From Aeromonas sp. RU39B (GTDB lineage Bacteria > Pseudomonadota > Gammaproteobacteria > Enterobacterales > Aeromonadaceae), in the NCBI RefSeq assembly GCF_900156095.1, contig NZ_FTMJ01000011.1:62001-126000 (forward strand): a stretch of 64,000 bases of DNA, in the 5' to 3' direction. The notes under the pieces are model-generated. The model had not been told where the DNA came from, searched no databases, and saw only the letters and a program-made list of their open reading frames with translations. Made by a program: the position numbers and the translations under genes. Positions within the stretch are counted from its first letter, which is position 1; each line of letters opens with the position of its first letter. Shown one piece after another: positions 31,746 through 40,382 of this stretch.

Positions 31746-33011
31746 TCAGTTTTTCAGCTGGGTGACATCGAGATCGTCACCGGCATCAGGGTCATGGAAG
31801 ACCGCCAAATCCAGTTCGTCCTCATGACGAGCTATCAACACAGAGATCAGAATATCGCCCGATACGTTGACCGCAGTTCTCGCCATATCGAGAATGCGGT
31901 CGATGCCTGCAATCAGTGCCACCCCTTCAATGGGCAGGCCGACCGACGTCAAAACCAGCGTCAACGTCATCAGGCCGGTTCCCGGCACCCCGGCGGTACC
32001 GATACTGGCCAGCACCGAGATCATGATGATGGTCAGGTAGTCGAGCAGATGCAGATCGACCCCGAACGCTTGCGCCACGAACAGAGCGGTCACGCCTTGA
32101 TAGAGGGCGGTACCGTCCATATTGATGGTGGCGCCAATCGGCAGCACGCTATCGGTGATGCGTTGTGAGACCCCGAGCCGGCGGCGGGCACAGGCCATGC
32201 TGATGGGCTGGGTGACGGTACTGGAGCTGCTGGTAAAGGCGACTGCCTGGGCATCGAGAATACTGCGAAAGTAGTGCCACGGGTTCAGCCTGGCCACGAT
32301 CAATAGCAGGCTGCTGTATGCGCCGAGCACATGTAGCAGGCAGCCCAGATAGACTACCCCGATCACCTTGAGCAGCGGCAGTAGCAGGTCGAGGCCATAT
32401 TGCGCGGCCAACCATGACATCAGGGCGCATACCCCGTAGGGCGCCAGAATCATCAGCACCTGACTCAACTTGTTCATGGCCTCGGCGAGGGAGCCAAACA
32501 GACGCATCGCTGGCTCACCCTGAACGCCGATGGCATTGATGGCCAGACCGAGCGCCACCGCAAACACCAGCACCTGCACCACCTTGCCATCAGACATGGC
32601 TTGCAGCGGATTGGAAGGCACCAGATTACCGAGTAACTGCTCCAGCGATGGCGGCGGCAGTGGAGCAAAGGGCAGGGCGTGTTGCAGTGTCACTCCGGTG
32701 CCCGGCTGCAGCAGCCAACCCATCACCAGACCAATACAGATAGCCAGCGTGGTGGAGGCGAGATAGAAGAAGATCGCCTTGATACCGGTCGGACCCAGGT
32801 TGCGGCGACCCAGATTACAGATCCCGGTAATCACCGAGCAGAAGATAAGTGGCACCATCAACATCTTGATGGTGTTGACGAACAGGGTTCCGAAGGGTTT
32901 TAGCAGCAGGGCGTACTCTGGCATCCCCAGTCCGAGGGTAATGCCGGCCAGCATGCCGATCAGGGTTTTCAGCCAGAGCGGGCGGCGGGTCCAGATCCGC
33001 CACGGGGCCAT
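31746..33011 (-). CDS. Dicarboxylate/amino acid:cation symporter (DAACS family)
   Basis: A protein of about 421 residues of the glutamate/dicarboxylate transporter family (GltP/DctA type). It has eight predicted membrane helices and two re-entrant loops. The Ser-rich motif VAFTSSSSTVTQPISM and INMDGTALYQGV are the substrate- and cation-site signatures, and GTAGVPGTGLM matches HP2. The ATG at 33011 has AAGGA about 7 bases upstream. An ATG at 33032 is also possible. It imports acidic amino acids or C4-dicarboxylates with H+ or Na+, but the precise substrate cannot be read from the sequence. It is convergent with the DUF2007 gene, with only 3 bases between them. Confidence 0.9.
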   Translation of the reverse strand: MAPWRIWTRRPLWLKTLIGMLAGITLGLGMPEYALLLKPFGTLFVNTIKMLMVPLIFCSVITGICNLGRRNLGPTGIKAIFFYLASTTLAICIGLVMGWLLQPGTGVTLQHALPFAPLPPPSLEQLLGNLVPSNPLQAMSDGKVVQVLVFAVALGLAINAIGVQGEPAMRLFGSLAEAMNKLSQVLMILAPYGVCALMSWLAAQYGLDLLLPLLKVIGVVYLGCLLHVLGAYSSLLLIVARLNPWHYFRSILDAQAVAFTSSSSTVTQPISMACARRRLGVSQRITDSVLPIGATINMDGTALYQGVTALFVAQAFGVDLHLLDYLTIIMISVLASIGTAGVPGTGLMTLTLVLTSVGLPIEGVALIAGIDRILDMARTAVNVSGDILISVLIARHEDELDLAVFHDPDAGDDLDVTQLKN

Positions 33012-33235
33012 TGCCAATCCTTGGAACTGCATCAACGCGGGGTCCTTGATGTGGTGAGCAAGTGCAAACGGTCGCCAGTGTAGCGGCCTGCCAAGCGGGT
33101 TACCACATTATCGACAAAGCGGGTTTCGCTGCCAGTGGCCCGTGCCGAAATAGGGCAAAAACTTGGCCTGCATCAAGGAGTCTGCAACCAAGGTACAGTT
33201 TAATTGTCATCTCATATGTTGTTTTGGAGTTCACC

Positions 33236-33481
33236 ATGTCGACCTCGATTCATGGTCATGAAGTGATGCAGATGATGCTTACCCGTGGCGGCAGCTTTAC
33301 CCGTGACAGACTGCGCCAGGCCATCCACGACACATTCGGTGTCGAGGCTCGTTTCCATACCTGCAGCGCCGAAGGGATGGATGCCGATCAACTGATCGCG
33401 TTTCTGGAGCGTAAAGGCAAGTTTGTCGACGAATCCGACGGATTCCAGACCCGTGCCGACCGAATTTGTAATCACGGGTGA
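33236..33481 (+). CDS. yecH: YecH-family protein (DUF2492)
   Basis: An 81-residue protein beginning MSTSIHGHEVMQMMLTRGG and containing the diagnostic RFHTCSAEGMDADQLIAFL and KGKFV, close to E. coli YecH throughout its length. Conserved His and Cys residues (HGHEV, HTC, C-terminal ICNHG) suggest metal binding, as the family annotation proposes. The start at 33236 follows TTGGAG. No operon partner is evident. Confidence 0.9.
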   Translation: MSTSIHGHEVMQMMLTRGGSFTRDRLRQAIHDTFGVEARFHTCSAEGMDADQLIAFLERKGKFVDESDGFQTRADRICNHG

Positions 33482-33572
33482 GTGATTCAGGGGGCTGCTT
33501 TCGGGCGGCCCTCGCCGCTACAGCCCGCTTCTGCTATATTCCACGCCTCTGTTTCAAGTGGCGAGTTCCGTC

Positions 33573-34169
33573 ATGGATACCTTCTCTGCAGCAGTCATGC
33601 TGTTTCTGATCATGGACCCGTTGGGCAACCTGCCGGTCTTCCTCTCCATCCTGCGTCATATCGACCCGAAGCGGCGGCGCAAGGTGATGATGCGCGAGCT
33701 GTTGTTCTCGCTGGGCATCATGATGGCGTTCCTGTTTGCCGGTCAGCAGATCCTCACCTTCCTCAATTTGCGTCAGGAAGCGGTGAGCATTGCCGGCGGT
33801 ATCATCCTGTTTTTGATCGCTATCAAGATGATCTTCCCGGGACCGGGTGGGGTGACCGGACTGGCGGCAGGTGAAGAGCCCTTCCTGGTGCCGATGGCGA
33901 TCCCGATGATTGCCGGCCCGTCGATTCTGGCCTCCCTGTTGCTGCTGGCTAATCAGGCGCCGGGGCGTATGCTGGACTGGTCACTGGCACTGTTCCTGGC
34001 CTGGTTGGCCAGTTCGGTGATCCTGATGTTCTATGAGCTGTTCCACAAGCTGCTGGGTGAGCGCGGCCTTACCGCTATGGAGCGGTTGATGGGTATGTTG
34101 CTGGTGATGATCTCGGTGCAGATGCTGCTCGATGGCGTGCACCACTATCTGGATGTGGCACAGCCATAA
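33573..34169 (+). CDS. yhgN: MarC-family membrane protein YhgN
   Basis: A 198-residue inner-membrane protein with six predicted helices of the MarC/UPF0056 family. AVMLFLIMDPLGNLPVFLS, AGGIILFLIAIKMIFP and EEPFLVPMAIPMIAGPSILA agree closely with E. coli YhgN. The ATG at 33573 was preferred over an in-frame GTG at 33558. Family function is not settled. Confidence 0.92.
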   Translation: MDTFSAAVMLFLIMDPLGNLPVFLSILRHIDPKRRRKVMMRELLFSLGIMMAFLFAGQQILTFLNLRQEAVSIAGGIILFLIAIKMIFPGPGGVTGLAAGEEPFLVPMAIPMIAGPSILASLLLLANQAPGRMLDWSLALFLAWLASSVILMFYELFHKLLGERGLTAMERLMGMLLVMISVQMLLDGVHHYLDVAQP

Positions 34170-34432
34170 CACCGCCCGGATGGGCAGGTTGTGAGCGATT
34201 GTGCTGCATCGCCGGGTTGTGCGCATTACACTGCCCGGCAGTGCCAAGGAGTGAGAAGGTGCGTTGCACCGCAAGGTGGACGCCGGCAGCAGGCACTTGC
34301 CATCAGGCTGTCACGTCGTCGTGATAAACCGTATTCGGGTTGCCGATTTACGTTTCGCTTGATTTGGCCCAACAATCCGGCCATGGCGTTCTGGTAAAAC
34401 GAGCTGACTTCGTCAATGTTGGGAGGGGAGTC

Positions 34433-34591
34433 ATGGGACTCGGTGGTATTCATATTTGGCACATGCTGATTTTGCTGCTGGTTGTTGTGCTGGTTTTTGG
34501 TAGCAAGCGTCTGGCGGGTGCCGGTGAGGATCTCGGTACTGCGATCCGCGATTTTCGTAAAGCAATGCGTGATGACGATGCATCCAAATAA
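34433..34591 (+). CDS. Short TatA/TatE-family protein
   Basis: A 52-residue protein with the TatA architecture: MGLGGIHIWHMLILLL (N-terminal membrane helix), a hinge at VFGSKRLAGAGEDLG and an amphipathic helix TAIRDFRKAMRDDDASK. TatA multimers form the pore of the twin-arginine export system. No tatB or tatC is adjacent, so this is an orphan paralogue that may supplement the main Tat system, as TatE does in E. coli. It is shorter than typical TatA (about 70-90 residues). GGGAGGGGAG precedes the ATG. The next gene begins 14 bases downstream. Confidence 0.85.
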   Translation: MGLGGIHIWHMLILLLVVVLVFGSKRLAGAGEDLGTAIRDFRKAMRDDDASK

Positions 34592-34605
34592 CAGGAGTGG
34601 ACATC

Positions 34606-34905
34606 ATGTCGGTTGAAGAAAAAGTTCAGGAAACCTGCGAAGCCTGTGGTTGCTTTGCCGAGATTGGCACCATCATTGGCGAGGGCGACGATGTCCTGAC
34701 TCTTGATATTGCTGCCGTTGACGAGGCCGCTGCCCGCGCCAAGCTGGCCGAGTATCAGGCCTTGGCAAAAGAGGTCTATTCCGACGTACAGATCGGTGAG
34801 ACCCTGACCAAGAGCGCCGATGGCGTCTCCTTGAATGTCAGCCTTCAGTTCAGCTGCACGGCTGAAAAGCTGATCTTTGAAATGCGTGCCCGCTCTCTGG
34901 CGTAA
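34606..34905 (+). CDS. YfcZ/YiiS-family protein (DUF406)
   Basis: A 99-residue acidic protein with an N-terminal Cys motif (CEACGCFAEIGTIIG) and the C-terminal family signature SLQFSCTAEKLIFEMRAR, resembling E. coli YfcZ and YiiS. Function is unknown. The ATG at 34606 has AGGAG 8 bases upstream. A GTG at 34597 is too close to the ribosome site. It is probably cotranscribed with the TatA-like gene. Confidence 0.85.
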   Translation: MSVEEKVQETCEACGCFAEIGTIIGEGDDVLTLDIAAVDEAAARAKLAEYQALAKEVYSDVQIGETLTKSADGVSLNVSLQFSCTAEKLIFEMRARSLA

Positions 34906-34918
34906 GGCACTCTCTGCG

Positions 34919-34945
34919 GCGGCGGGGTTCTCCCGCCGCTTCGTC
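34919..34945 (+). terminator. GC-rich hairpin, possible terminator
   Basis: GCGGCGGG at 34919-34926 pairs with CCCGCCGC at 34932-34939. Only TTCGTC follows, so termination by the intrinsic mechanism is uncertain. Confidence 0.4.
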
Positions 34946-35024
34946 CCGTCAGCAGTGGGACCGAGTGGCAAGAGGAAGGATAGGAGCCGATTCCTGTCCC
35001 GACTGGATAACACGAGGTGACGAC

Positions 35025-36449
35025 ATGCGACGATGGGTCTGGGCCTGCTGGCTCCTTCTCTTCTCCTGCTCTGCTCTGGCCAACACCTTTGCACCGGCGC
35101 TGCCACAGCAGCAGGGCGATCTCGATGCCTTACTCAAGCACCGTGTCCTGCGGGCACTTGTGGTGTATGAGCGCGGCTTCTTTTTCCTCGACCACGGCCA
35201 GCAGAAAGGCATTCTGGTTAATCAGCTCAAAGGGTTGGAGCGCTGGCTTAACCGCACCTATCTGCCTCACGCCAAAAATCCTCTGCATATTGTTACCATT
35301 CCGGTGCGGCGCGATCGTCTGCTCGATTATCTGGCGCAGGGTTACGGCGATCTGGTGGTTGCCAATCTGACGGTCACGCCGGCACGTGCCGAGAGGGTGC
35401 TGTTTTCCCAGCCGGTGATTGCGCCGGTTGAGGAGTGGGTGGTCAGTGCCGATTCGTTGCCGGAACTGACCCGCATTACCCAACTCTCCGGGCGGCGCAT
35501 CTGGGTGCGCGCCAGCTCCAGTTACCACGAGAGTTTGCTACGCCTCAATCGCTTGCTGGCCGAATTGGGACTGCCGCCGGTCTATATCGAGACGGCGCCG
35601 GAATTTCTACAAGATGGCGATCTGCTAGAGATGGTGGCTGCCGGCATGATTCCGCTCACCGTCACCGACAGCTTCAAGGGCCGCCCCTGGTTGCAGACAC
35701 TGGATGGCTTGCGGGCGCACAGAATGATTCCGCTGCGTGATGATGGTCGCTCTGCCTGGGCCATGCGCAGTGATTCACCGCAATTGCAGGGGGCGGTGAA
35801 CCGCTTTCTGGCTCAAGCGCCAGAGCGGCTGCTCTATGACGATCAGGCGCTGCGCCAATATATCCGCCAGGGCGATACGCTCAGCAATATTCTGGCACCG
35901 CACCGGGTCGTCCGGCTCAACCAGATTCGCCGCGTGCTGCAGAAATACGCTGCCCGCTACGACCTCGACTGGCTGATGTTGGCGGCCATGGCCTACAAGG
36001 AGTCGGGGCTCGATCCCTCCGCCCGCTCGGAGCGCGGCGCCGTCGGCTTGCTGCAACTGCTGCCCGATACCGGCGCGGCAGTGAATATTCGTGGCGAGCG
36101 GCTGGCGTCGCTGGAAGGGAATGTAGAGGCAGCCTGCCGCTATCTACGCTGGATCCTTGATAACTATCTGCATGACCCGACGCTCGACCGTCTTAACCGC
36201 CACCTGCTGGTGTTTGCCGCCTACAATGCTGGCCCCAATCGTATTCAGCGGCTACGCGACAAGGCCCGTGACCTGGGACTCGATACCAGGCAGTGGTTTG
36301 GTAACCTCGATCAACTGGTTGGCAATGAAGTGGGCCAGGTGCCGGTCAACTATGTGGGGACCATCTACAAATATTACGTAGCCTATCGCTATAGCTTGCA
36401 GCAGATAGAGGGCAAGCAGGCGGCATTACCGGCTCCGCTGCGTCGCTAG
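35025..36449 (+). CDS. MltF-like periplasmic lytic transglycosylase
   Basis: A 474-residue protein with a signal peptide (MRRWVWACWLLLFSCSALA). It carries an amino-acid-binding-protein-like domain (about residues 30-275) and a C-terminal SLT lysozyme-like domain (about 290-440). The catalytic Glu is in AMAYKESGLDPSARSERGAVG (quoted in part: AYKESGLDP, Glu326), followed by GLLQLLPDTG. This is the MltF architecture: cleavage of peptidoglycan with release of 1,6-anhydromuropeptides, with the binding domain sensing a muropeptide. The signal peptide lacks a clear lipobox, so the anchoring is uncertain. The ATG at 35025 follows ACGAGG. Confidence 0.85.
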   Translation: MRRWVWACWLLLFSCSALANTFAPALPQQQGDLDALLKHRVLRALVVYERGFFFLDHGQQKGILVNQLKGLERWLNRTYLPHAKNPLHIVTIPVRRDRLLDYLAQGYGDLVVANLTVTPARAERVLFSQPVIAPVEEWVVSADSLPELTRITQLSGRRIWVRASSSYHESLLRLNRLLAELGLPPVYIETAPEFLQDGDLLEMVAAGMIPLTVTDSFKGRPWLQTLDGLRAHRMIPLRDDGRSAWAMRSDSPQLQGAVNRFLAQAPERLLYDDQALRQYIRQGDTLSNILAPHRVVRLNQIRRVLQKYAARYDLDWLMLAAMAYKESGLDPSARSERGAVGLLQLLPDTGAAVNIRGERLASLEGNVEAACRYLRWILDNYLHDPTLDRLNRHLLVFAAYNAGPNRIQRLRDKARDLGLDTRQWFGNLDQLVGNEVGQVPVNYVGTIYKYYVAYRYSLQQIEGKQAALPAPLRR

Positions 36450-36572
36450 CCGGTGGTAGGTCAGGATGACGAAATGCAGGGGTCAGAGGCAGGTTAGCGG
36501 CAGTGGTATGCGGCTGGCGCTGCTCTGCGGGCTGATACATCATGATCTCTCCCATACCCGTGTGATGGCCGG

Positions 36573-37838
36573 ATGATGATGCGCTCGCAAGATGACAGAG
36601 AGATGGCTCCCGGAGAGTTTGCTCTACTGGATGACCCCCTGCAGGCATTGGCTTGGCGTTGCCAGCTGATCCGCGAGGCGCGCCATGCCATCGATGCGCA
36701 ATATTACAGCTGGGATGAAGACAGTAGCGGCAAACTGCTGCTGGCTGAGTTGCTGGCTGCGGCCCGCCGGGGTGTGCAGGTGCGGCTATTGGTTGATGAT
36801 CTGCACAGCGGCGATGCCCGTTTTCTCCCTGCGCTGGGTGCCGAACCCAATATCTCGGTGCGTCGCTTTAATCCATTCCGCTCCACCGTGTGGCGGCCGC
36901 TGGCCCTGCTGCTTGAGGTGTTGCTGCGCTTTCGACGTCTCAATCACCGCATGCACAACAAGCTGCTGCTGATTGATGGACGAGTGGCCATCATGGGCGG
37001 GCGCAATATCGGGGATCGCTATTTCGGACTGAGCGACGAGTGTCGCTTTGTCGATCTCGATCTGCTCTGCCGTGGCGAGATTTGTCGCCAGCTGGAACGC
37101 GGCTTTCAACGCTTCTGGCAGAGTCGCTGGAGTCAGGTTTGGCCGACTCCTGCCAATCACGGTGGCCGCTGCGAGTTTTTGCTCGATTATCTGCAGCCGG
37201 AGTTGCGGATCCTGTTCGGGTTACCATCGCCACTGGTGGCGGCGCCACTCAGTTTCTTGCCCGGTAATGGGCGCGCCCTGTTCGATGAGCCGGGTAAAGG
37301 GCTGCGCCGTGGCAGTCGTATCGCCGCCCTGATCAGCAACATTCTGCAGCAGGCCGCTCCGCGTCTGGTGCTGGTATCGCCTTATCTGGTATTGCCGCCG
37401 CGCTTTATGCGCCGTCTGCTGCGTCTGTCCCGGCGCCGTATTCGCATCACGGTGCTGACTAACTCGTTAGCCACCACCGATGTGCCGCTGGTGCAGGGGA
37501 CCTACGAGCGACAGCGTACTACCCTGCGGCGCCACGCAGTGCGGGTGTTTGAGCTTAAGCCCGATGAGCTGCGCAGCCTGCACGCCAAGGTGGTGCTGTT
37601 TGGCGATCAGGGTGTGCTGCTGGGGAGTTTTAACCTCGATCCCCGCTCGCTCTATCTCAATACCGAGATTGCACTACAGGTAGACAGCTCCGCCGTGCAT
37701 GATGCGCTGTCCGCTTGGCTGGGGGAGTGTTTGCAGCTGAGTTGGCCGCTGGCTATGCCGGATGAGTCGCCGGTTTCACTGTGGCGGCGCGGTTGGCGCT
37801 GGCTCTCCGGTCGTCTGCCGATCCAGCGTTGGTTGTGA
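36573..37838 (+). CDS. Phospholipase D family protein, cardiolipin-synthase-like
   Basis: A 421-residue protein with two PLD repeats. The first has an intact HKD motif, HNKLLLIDGRVAIMGGRN (His128, Lys130, Asp135). The second reads LHAKVVLFGDQGVLLGSFN. His337 and Lys339 are present, but Gly344 occupies the Asp position and Asp345 follows. The overall similarity is to ClsC/YmdC-type enzymes, which make cardiolipin from phosphatidylethanolamine and phosphatidylglycerol, but it lacks an evident membrane anchor. The start is uncertain. Three ATGs lie at 36573-36581 and another is at 36603, none with a good ribosome site. Confidence 0.8.
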   Translation: MMMRSQDDREMAPGEFALLDDPLQALAWRCQLIREARHAIDAQYYSWDEDSSGKLLLAELLAAARRGVQVRLLVDDLHSGDARFLPALGAEPNISVRRFNPFRSTVWRPLALLLEVLLRFRRLNHRMHNKLLLIDGRVAIMGGRNIGDRYFGLSDECRFVDLDLLCRGEICRQLERGFQRFWQSRWSQVWPTPANHGGRCEFLLDYLQPELRILFGLPSPLVAAPLSFLPGNGRALFDEPGKGLRRGSRIAALISNILQQAAPRLVLVSPYLVLPPRFMRRLLRLSRRRIRITVLTNSLATTDVPLVQGTYERQRTTLRRHAVRVFELKPDELRSLHAKVVLFGDQGVLLGSFNLDPRSLYLNTEIALQVDSSAVHDALSAWLGECLQLSWPLAMPDESPVSLWRRGWRWLSGRLPIQRWL

Positions 37839-37977
37839 GCGGGACATTCGGAGAAGGCGATTGTGCGAGATCTCGCAAACGATTGTAGGCGATGACCCGT
37901 GACAGCCATTGCGTGGATTATCCACATAAGTGGTATCACTATGTTTTATAAAGAATTATCTAAATACATTCCGGCTG

Positions 37978-37998
37978 TTATGCACCTAATCAGCATAA
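37978..37998. promoter_or_regulatory. Dyad element upstream of the candidate small RNA
   Basis: TTATGC and GCATAA flank nine bases, giving a perfect 6-base dyad inside an A+T-rich patch. A regulator-binding site is possible but no regulator is identified. Confidence 0.3.
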
Positions 37999-38026
37999 AA
38001 AGGCTCTAATAGCGGTTTTTTATACA

Positions 38027-38257
38027 CATCGAGCCCCTAAGATGGGGATTGCAAGGACTACACGTCTCCTTTTGGAGCGTGTGATGCATAGTTGAGTTGC
38101 AGCACGGCTTGGCCGGGAACTGGGCATCAGGGATAGATGCGGGTGGCAGGGTGAATAGCGGATTTGCCCGGTCATCATTCAGGGAGAGGCAGCAGACTAT
38201 GTATCAAATAGAATATGCCTTTTGCGAAGGGGTGATGAGCAATCACCCCGTTTTTTT
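38027..38257 (+). ncRNA. Candidate small RNA upstream of fabR
   Basis: The 516-base gap between the phospholipase gene and fabR has no credible reading frame but ends with a very strong intrinsic terminator (38229-38257), 390 bases beyond the nearest upstream stop. An A+T-rich promoter-like patch (TATACA at 38021-38026) precedes it. Inside, ACACG/CGTGT plus CTCC/GGAG around TTTT forms a hairpin at about 38062-38086. GGA occurs seven times between 38044 and 38186. I do not recognise the RNA. Exact ends are guesses. Confidence 0.45.
38229..38257 (+). terminator. Strong rho-independent terminator
   Basis: GGGGTGAT at 38229-38236 pairs with ATCACCCC at 38242-38249 around GAGCA, then G and seven T residues. 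No coding gene ends nearby, which implies a non-coding transcript upstream. Confidence 0.88.
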
Positions 38258-38354
38258 GTCTGCAAAAATCGGGTCACAGTGGAAATCTGCGTAGCCGAGG
38301 ATGCAGTTTGCGCTCCCGACGGGTTATGATTCCCGCACAACAGCATGAGGTGGA

Positions 38355-38996
38355 ATGCCTGTGGGAATCCGCGCACAACAAAAAGAGAAGACCCGCCGCA
38401 GCCTGATCGAGGCAGCTTTCAATCAGCTGAGCAGCGAACAGAGTTTCTCCAACCTGAGCCTGCGCGAAGTGGCCCGTGAGGCTGGCATTGCTCCGACCTC
38501 CTTTTATCGCCACTTTCGCGACATGGAAGAGCTGGGCCTGACCCTGGTGGACGAAGGTGGTCTTACCCTGCGGCAACTGATGCGGCAAGCGCGCCAGCGT
38601 ATCGCCGGTGGTGGCAGCGTTATTCGTACCTCTGTGCAGACCTTCATGGAGTTTGTCGAGAACAATCCCAACGTCTTTCGCCTGCTGCTGCGTGAACGCT
38701 CCGGCACCTCGCCAGCCTTTCGTCAGGCGGTCGTTCGTGAAATTCAGCACTTCATTGCCGAGCTGACCGACTATCTGGAGGCCACCTCGCACGGCAGTCG
38801 GGACGATGCTTCCATTCAGGCGGAAGCCATGGTCACCATCGTATTCAATGCCGGGGCGGATGCTCTCGATTTGACGCGTGAGGAGTGTCGGCTCTTGTGT
38901 GAACGCACCATCCAGCAGTTACGCATCATTGCCGCTGGCGCCGAGCTTTACCAAAAGCGACATCGCCACGCAGCCCTAGGAGAGTTGCATGAGTGA
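38355..38996 (+). CDS. fabR: HTH-type repressor of unsaturated fatty acid synthesis FabR
   Basis: A 213-residue TetR-family repressor. The N-terminal helix-turn-helix [19 protein letters not shown] is identical to that of E. coli FabR, which senses acyl-chain unsaturation and represses fabA and fab[21 protein letters not shown] and [12 protein letters not shown] are also FabR-specific. GAGG lies upstream of the ATG at 38355. It overlaps yijD by 8 bases, the same pair as in E. coli. Confidence 0.96.
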   Translation: MPVGIRAQQKEKTRRSLIEAAFNQLSSEQSFSNLSLREVAREAGIAPTSFYRHFRDMEELGLTLVDEGGLTLRQLMRQARQRIAGGGSVIRTSVQTFMEFVENNPNVFRLLLRERSGTSPAFRQAVVREIQHFIAELTDYLEATSHGSRDDASIQAEAMVTIVFNAGADALDLTREECRLLCERTIQQLRIIAAGAELYQKRHRHAALGELHE

Positions 38997-39348
38997 AACG
39001 AGTCTGATCCCCCGAACGCCTCTGATCCTGGCTCTGCTGGTCGGGTTGTGCGGACATGCCAGTGTCGCCGTTCTGACCTACTCGGGGGTGCCGTTCTCCC
39101 TGTTTCCCATCATTGCGCTGGTACTGGCTGCCAAGCAGCTCTATCGCCACTATGCCAGCGAGCCGATGACCGGTGATATCCCGGCTTGCACCGTGATCAG
39201 CTTTTTTATCGGCGTCTTCGCCCATTCGGCTTTTTTGCGGGTGCAGTACCCGGAGATGGGCAGCAACTTCATCCCCTTAATCCTGACGCTGCTGCTGGCC
39301 GCCTGGCTATCGATAAAGCTGGGCCGGATGATCGGTCGCCAACCTTAA
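38989..39348 (+). CDS. yijD: YijD family membrane protein (DUF1422)
   Basis: A 119-residue inner-membrane protein with four predicted helices (for example [19 protein letters not shown] and [16 protein letters not shown]). It is encoded immediately after fabR and overlapping it, as in E. coli. Function is unknown. Coupling to fabR suggests a link with membrane lipid homeostasis, which is inference. Confidence 0.9.
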   Translation: MSETSLIPRTPLILALLVGLCGHASVAVLTYSGVPFSLFPIIALVLAAKQLYRHYASEPMTGDIPACTVISFFIGVFAHSAFLRVQYPEMGSNFIPLILTLLLAAWLSIKLGRMIGRQP

Positions 39349-39351
39349 ACA

Positions 39352-39378
39352 ATCAGGCCCGGCAATACCGGGCCTGAT
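39352..39378. terminator. Shared terminator hairpin between yijD and the DUF1145 gene
   Basis: ATCAGGCCCGG at 39352-39362 pairs perfectly with CCGGGCCTGAT at 39368-39378. Flanking T-rich bases on both strands are modest (GTTATT on plus, TTGTTTAAGG on minus). It sits exactly between convergent genes. Confidence 0.75.
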
Positions 39379-39379
39379 G

Positions 39380-39670
39380 TTATTCGCGGGGTTTGTTGGT
39401 GATCTCTTTGAGCCGCTCGCGCAGGCTGTCTGCGGCAAACACGCCGAAGATAATGATTTGCCAGAACTCCTGACGGGTCACCTCAAAATGGCCCATGCTG
39501 CCTTTGCGGATCATGGTGACCTGTGCCCAGTGCATCAAGAGCACGATCATGCCAAATGGCGGCAGCACCGCATGCAGTTTGCCCGGCAGCAAGCCGAACA
39601 GGGCCGCCAGTACGCCCAGCCAGAAGATAATCATGACCCCTCGGGCAATCAGGTTAAGCGTCTTTTTCAT
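39380..39670 (-). CDS. DUF1145 family membrane protein
   Basis: A 96-residue protein with two or three hydrophobic helices (MKKTLNLIARGVMIIFWLGV; PPFGMIVLLMHWAQV) and a polar C-terminus. Its start overlaps the end of rsmD by 17 bases, the arrangement of the rsmD-yhhL pair in E. coli. Function is unknown. Confidence 0.82.
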   Translation of the reverse strand: MKKTLNLIARGVMIIFWLGVLAALFGLLPGKLHAVLPPFGMIVLLMHWAQVTMIRKGSMGHFEVTRQEFWQIIIFGVFAADSLRERLKEITNKPRE

Positions 39671-40271
39671 CGATCACCTCGCGTAGGTAGAGTTGATAGC
39701 AGACCTGACCGGCCTGCTTGTCCTTGATGAGCTGCCAGCTGGCCGGCAGCGCTGGGGGCGCAGCCTCTTTCTCGCGCTCAAGATAGATCAGGGCGCCATC
39801 TGCCAACCAGCCATTTTGTTCCAGCAGATGACAAACGGTGGGCAGCAGCTCCTGGCGAAATGGCGGATCCAGAAACACCAGATCATACGGGCGGGCAGCG
39901 CCCTGCAGCCACAGTGTTGCATCGGCTTCCACCACGTCGGCCGCTTGGGAACCGAGCAGAGCCAGATTCTTGCGTAGCTGATCGGCAGCGCCGCGGTCGC
40001 GCTCGACCAGGGTGACCTGGCTGGCATAGCGAGAAAGCGCCTCCAGCCCCAGGCCGCCGCTGCCGGCAAACAGATCGAGACAACGGGTGTCGCGAATGTG
40101 GGGGGCAAGCCAGTTGAAGATGGTTTCCTTTACGCGATCGGTGGTGGGGCGCAGCCCTTCCACGTCACGTACCGGCAGTTTGCGTCCGCGCCACTGGCCG
40201 CTGATGATCCTGACAAACCCGTTTTTTCCCTGCGGGGACGGGCTGTTGCGGCTGGTTTTCGCTCTCGGCAT
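39654..40271 (-). CDS. rsmD: 16S rRNA (guanine(966)-N(2))-methyltransferase
   Basis: A 205-residue Rossmann methyltransferase that modifies G966 of 16S rRNA in the 30S head. The SAM-binding motif is LDLFAGSGGLGLEALSR and the catalytic motif is LVFLDPPF. RIISGQWRGRKLPV near the N-terminus is family-typical. It is divergent from ftsY, as in E. coli and Vibrio. Confidence 0.95.
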   Translation of the reverse strand: MPRAKTSRNSPSPQGKNGFVRIISGQWRGRKLPVRDVEGLRPTTDRVKETIFNWLAPHIRDTRCLDLFAGSGGLGLEALSRYASQVTLVERDRGAADQLRKNLALLGSQAADVVEADATLWLQGAARPYDLVFLDPPFRQELLPTVCHLLEQNGWLADGALIYLEREKEAAPPALPASWQLIKDKQAGQVCYQLYLREVIDEKDA

Positions 40272-40382
40272 CGCGTTTCGTCGTCAGAAAATAAAGTGAT
40301 AGTATAGGGCGGTTCATTTTTGTGCCGAACCTCCGGGGAACGGCCATTTTAGCAGTCCGCCGATCAAGTGAGTAACGATTAG

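Noticed and set aside
34191-34397. Short frames in the gap between yhgN and the TatA-like gene
   Set aside because: No ribosome site with a conserved product was found. The gap (about 263 bases) shows no convincing promoter or RNA structure either.
38199-38294. Small frame starting MYQIEYAFCEG upstream of fabR
   Set aside because: It runs through a strong terminator hairpin and poly-T tract and lacks a convincing ribosome site. A non-coding transcript is more likely.
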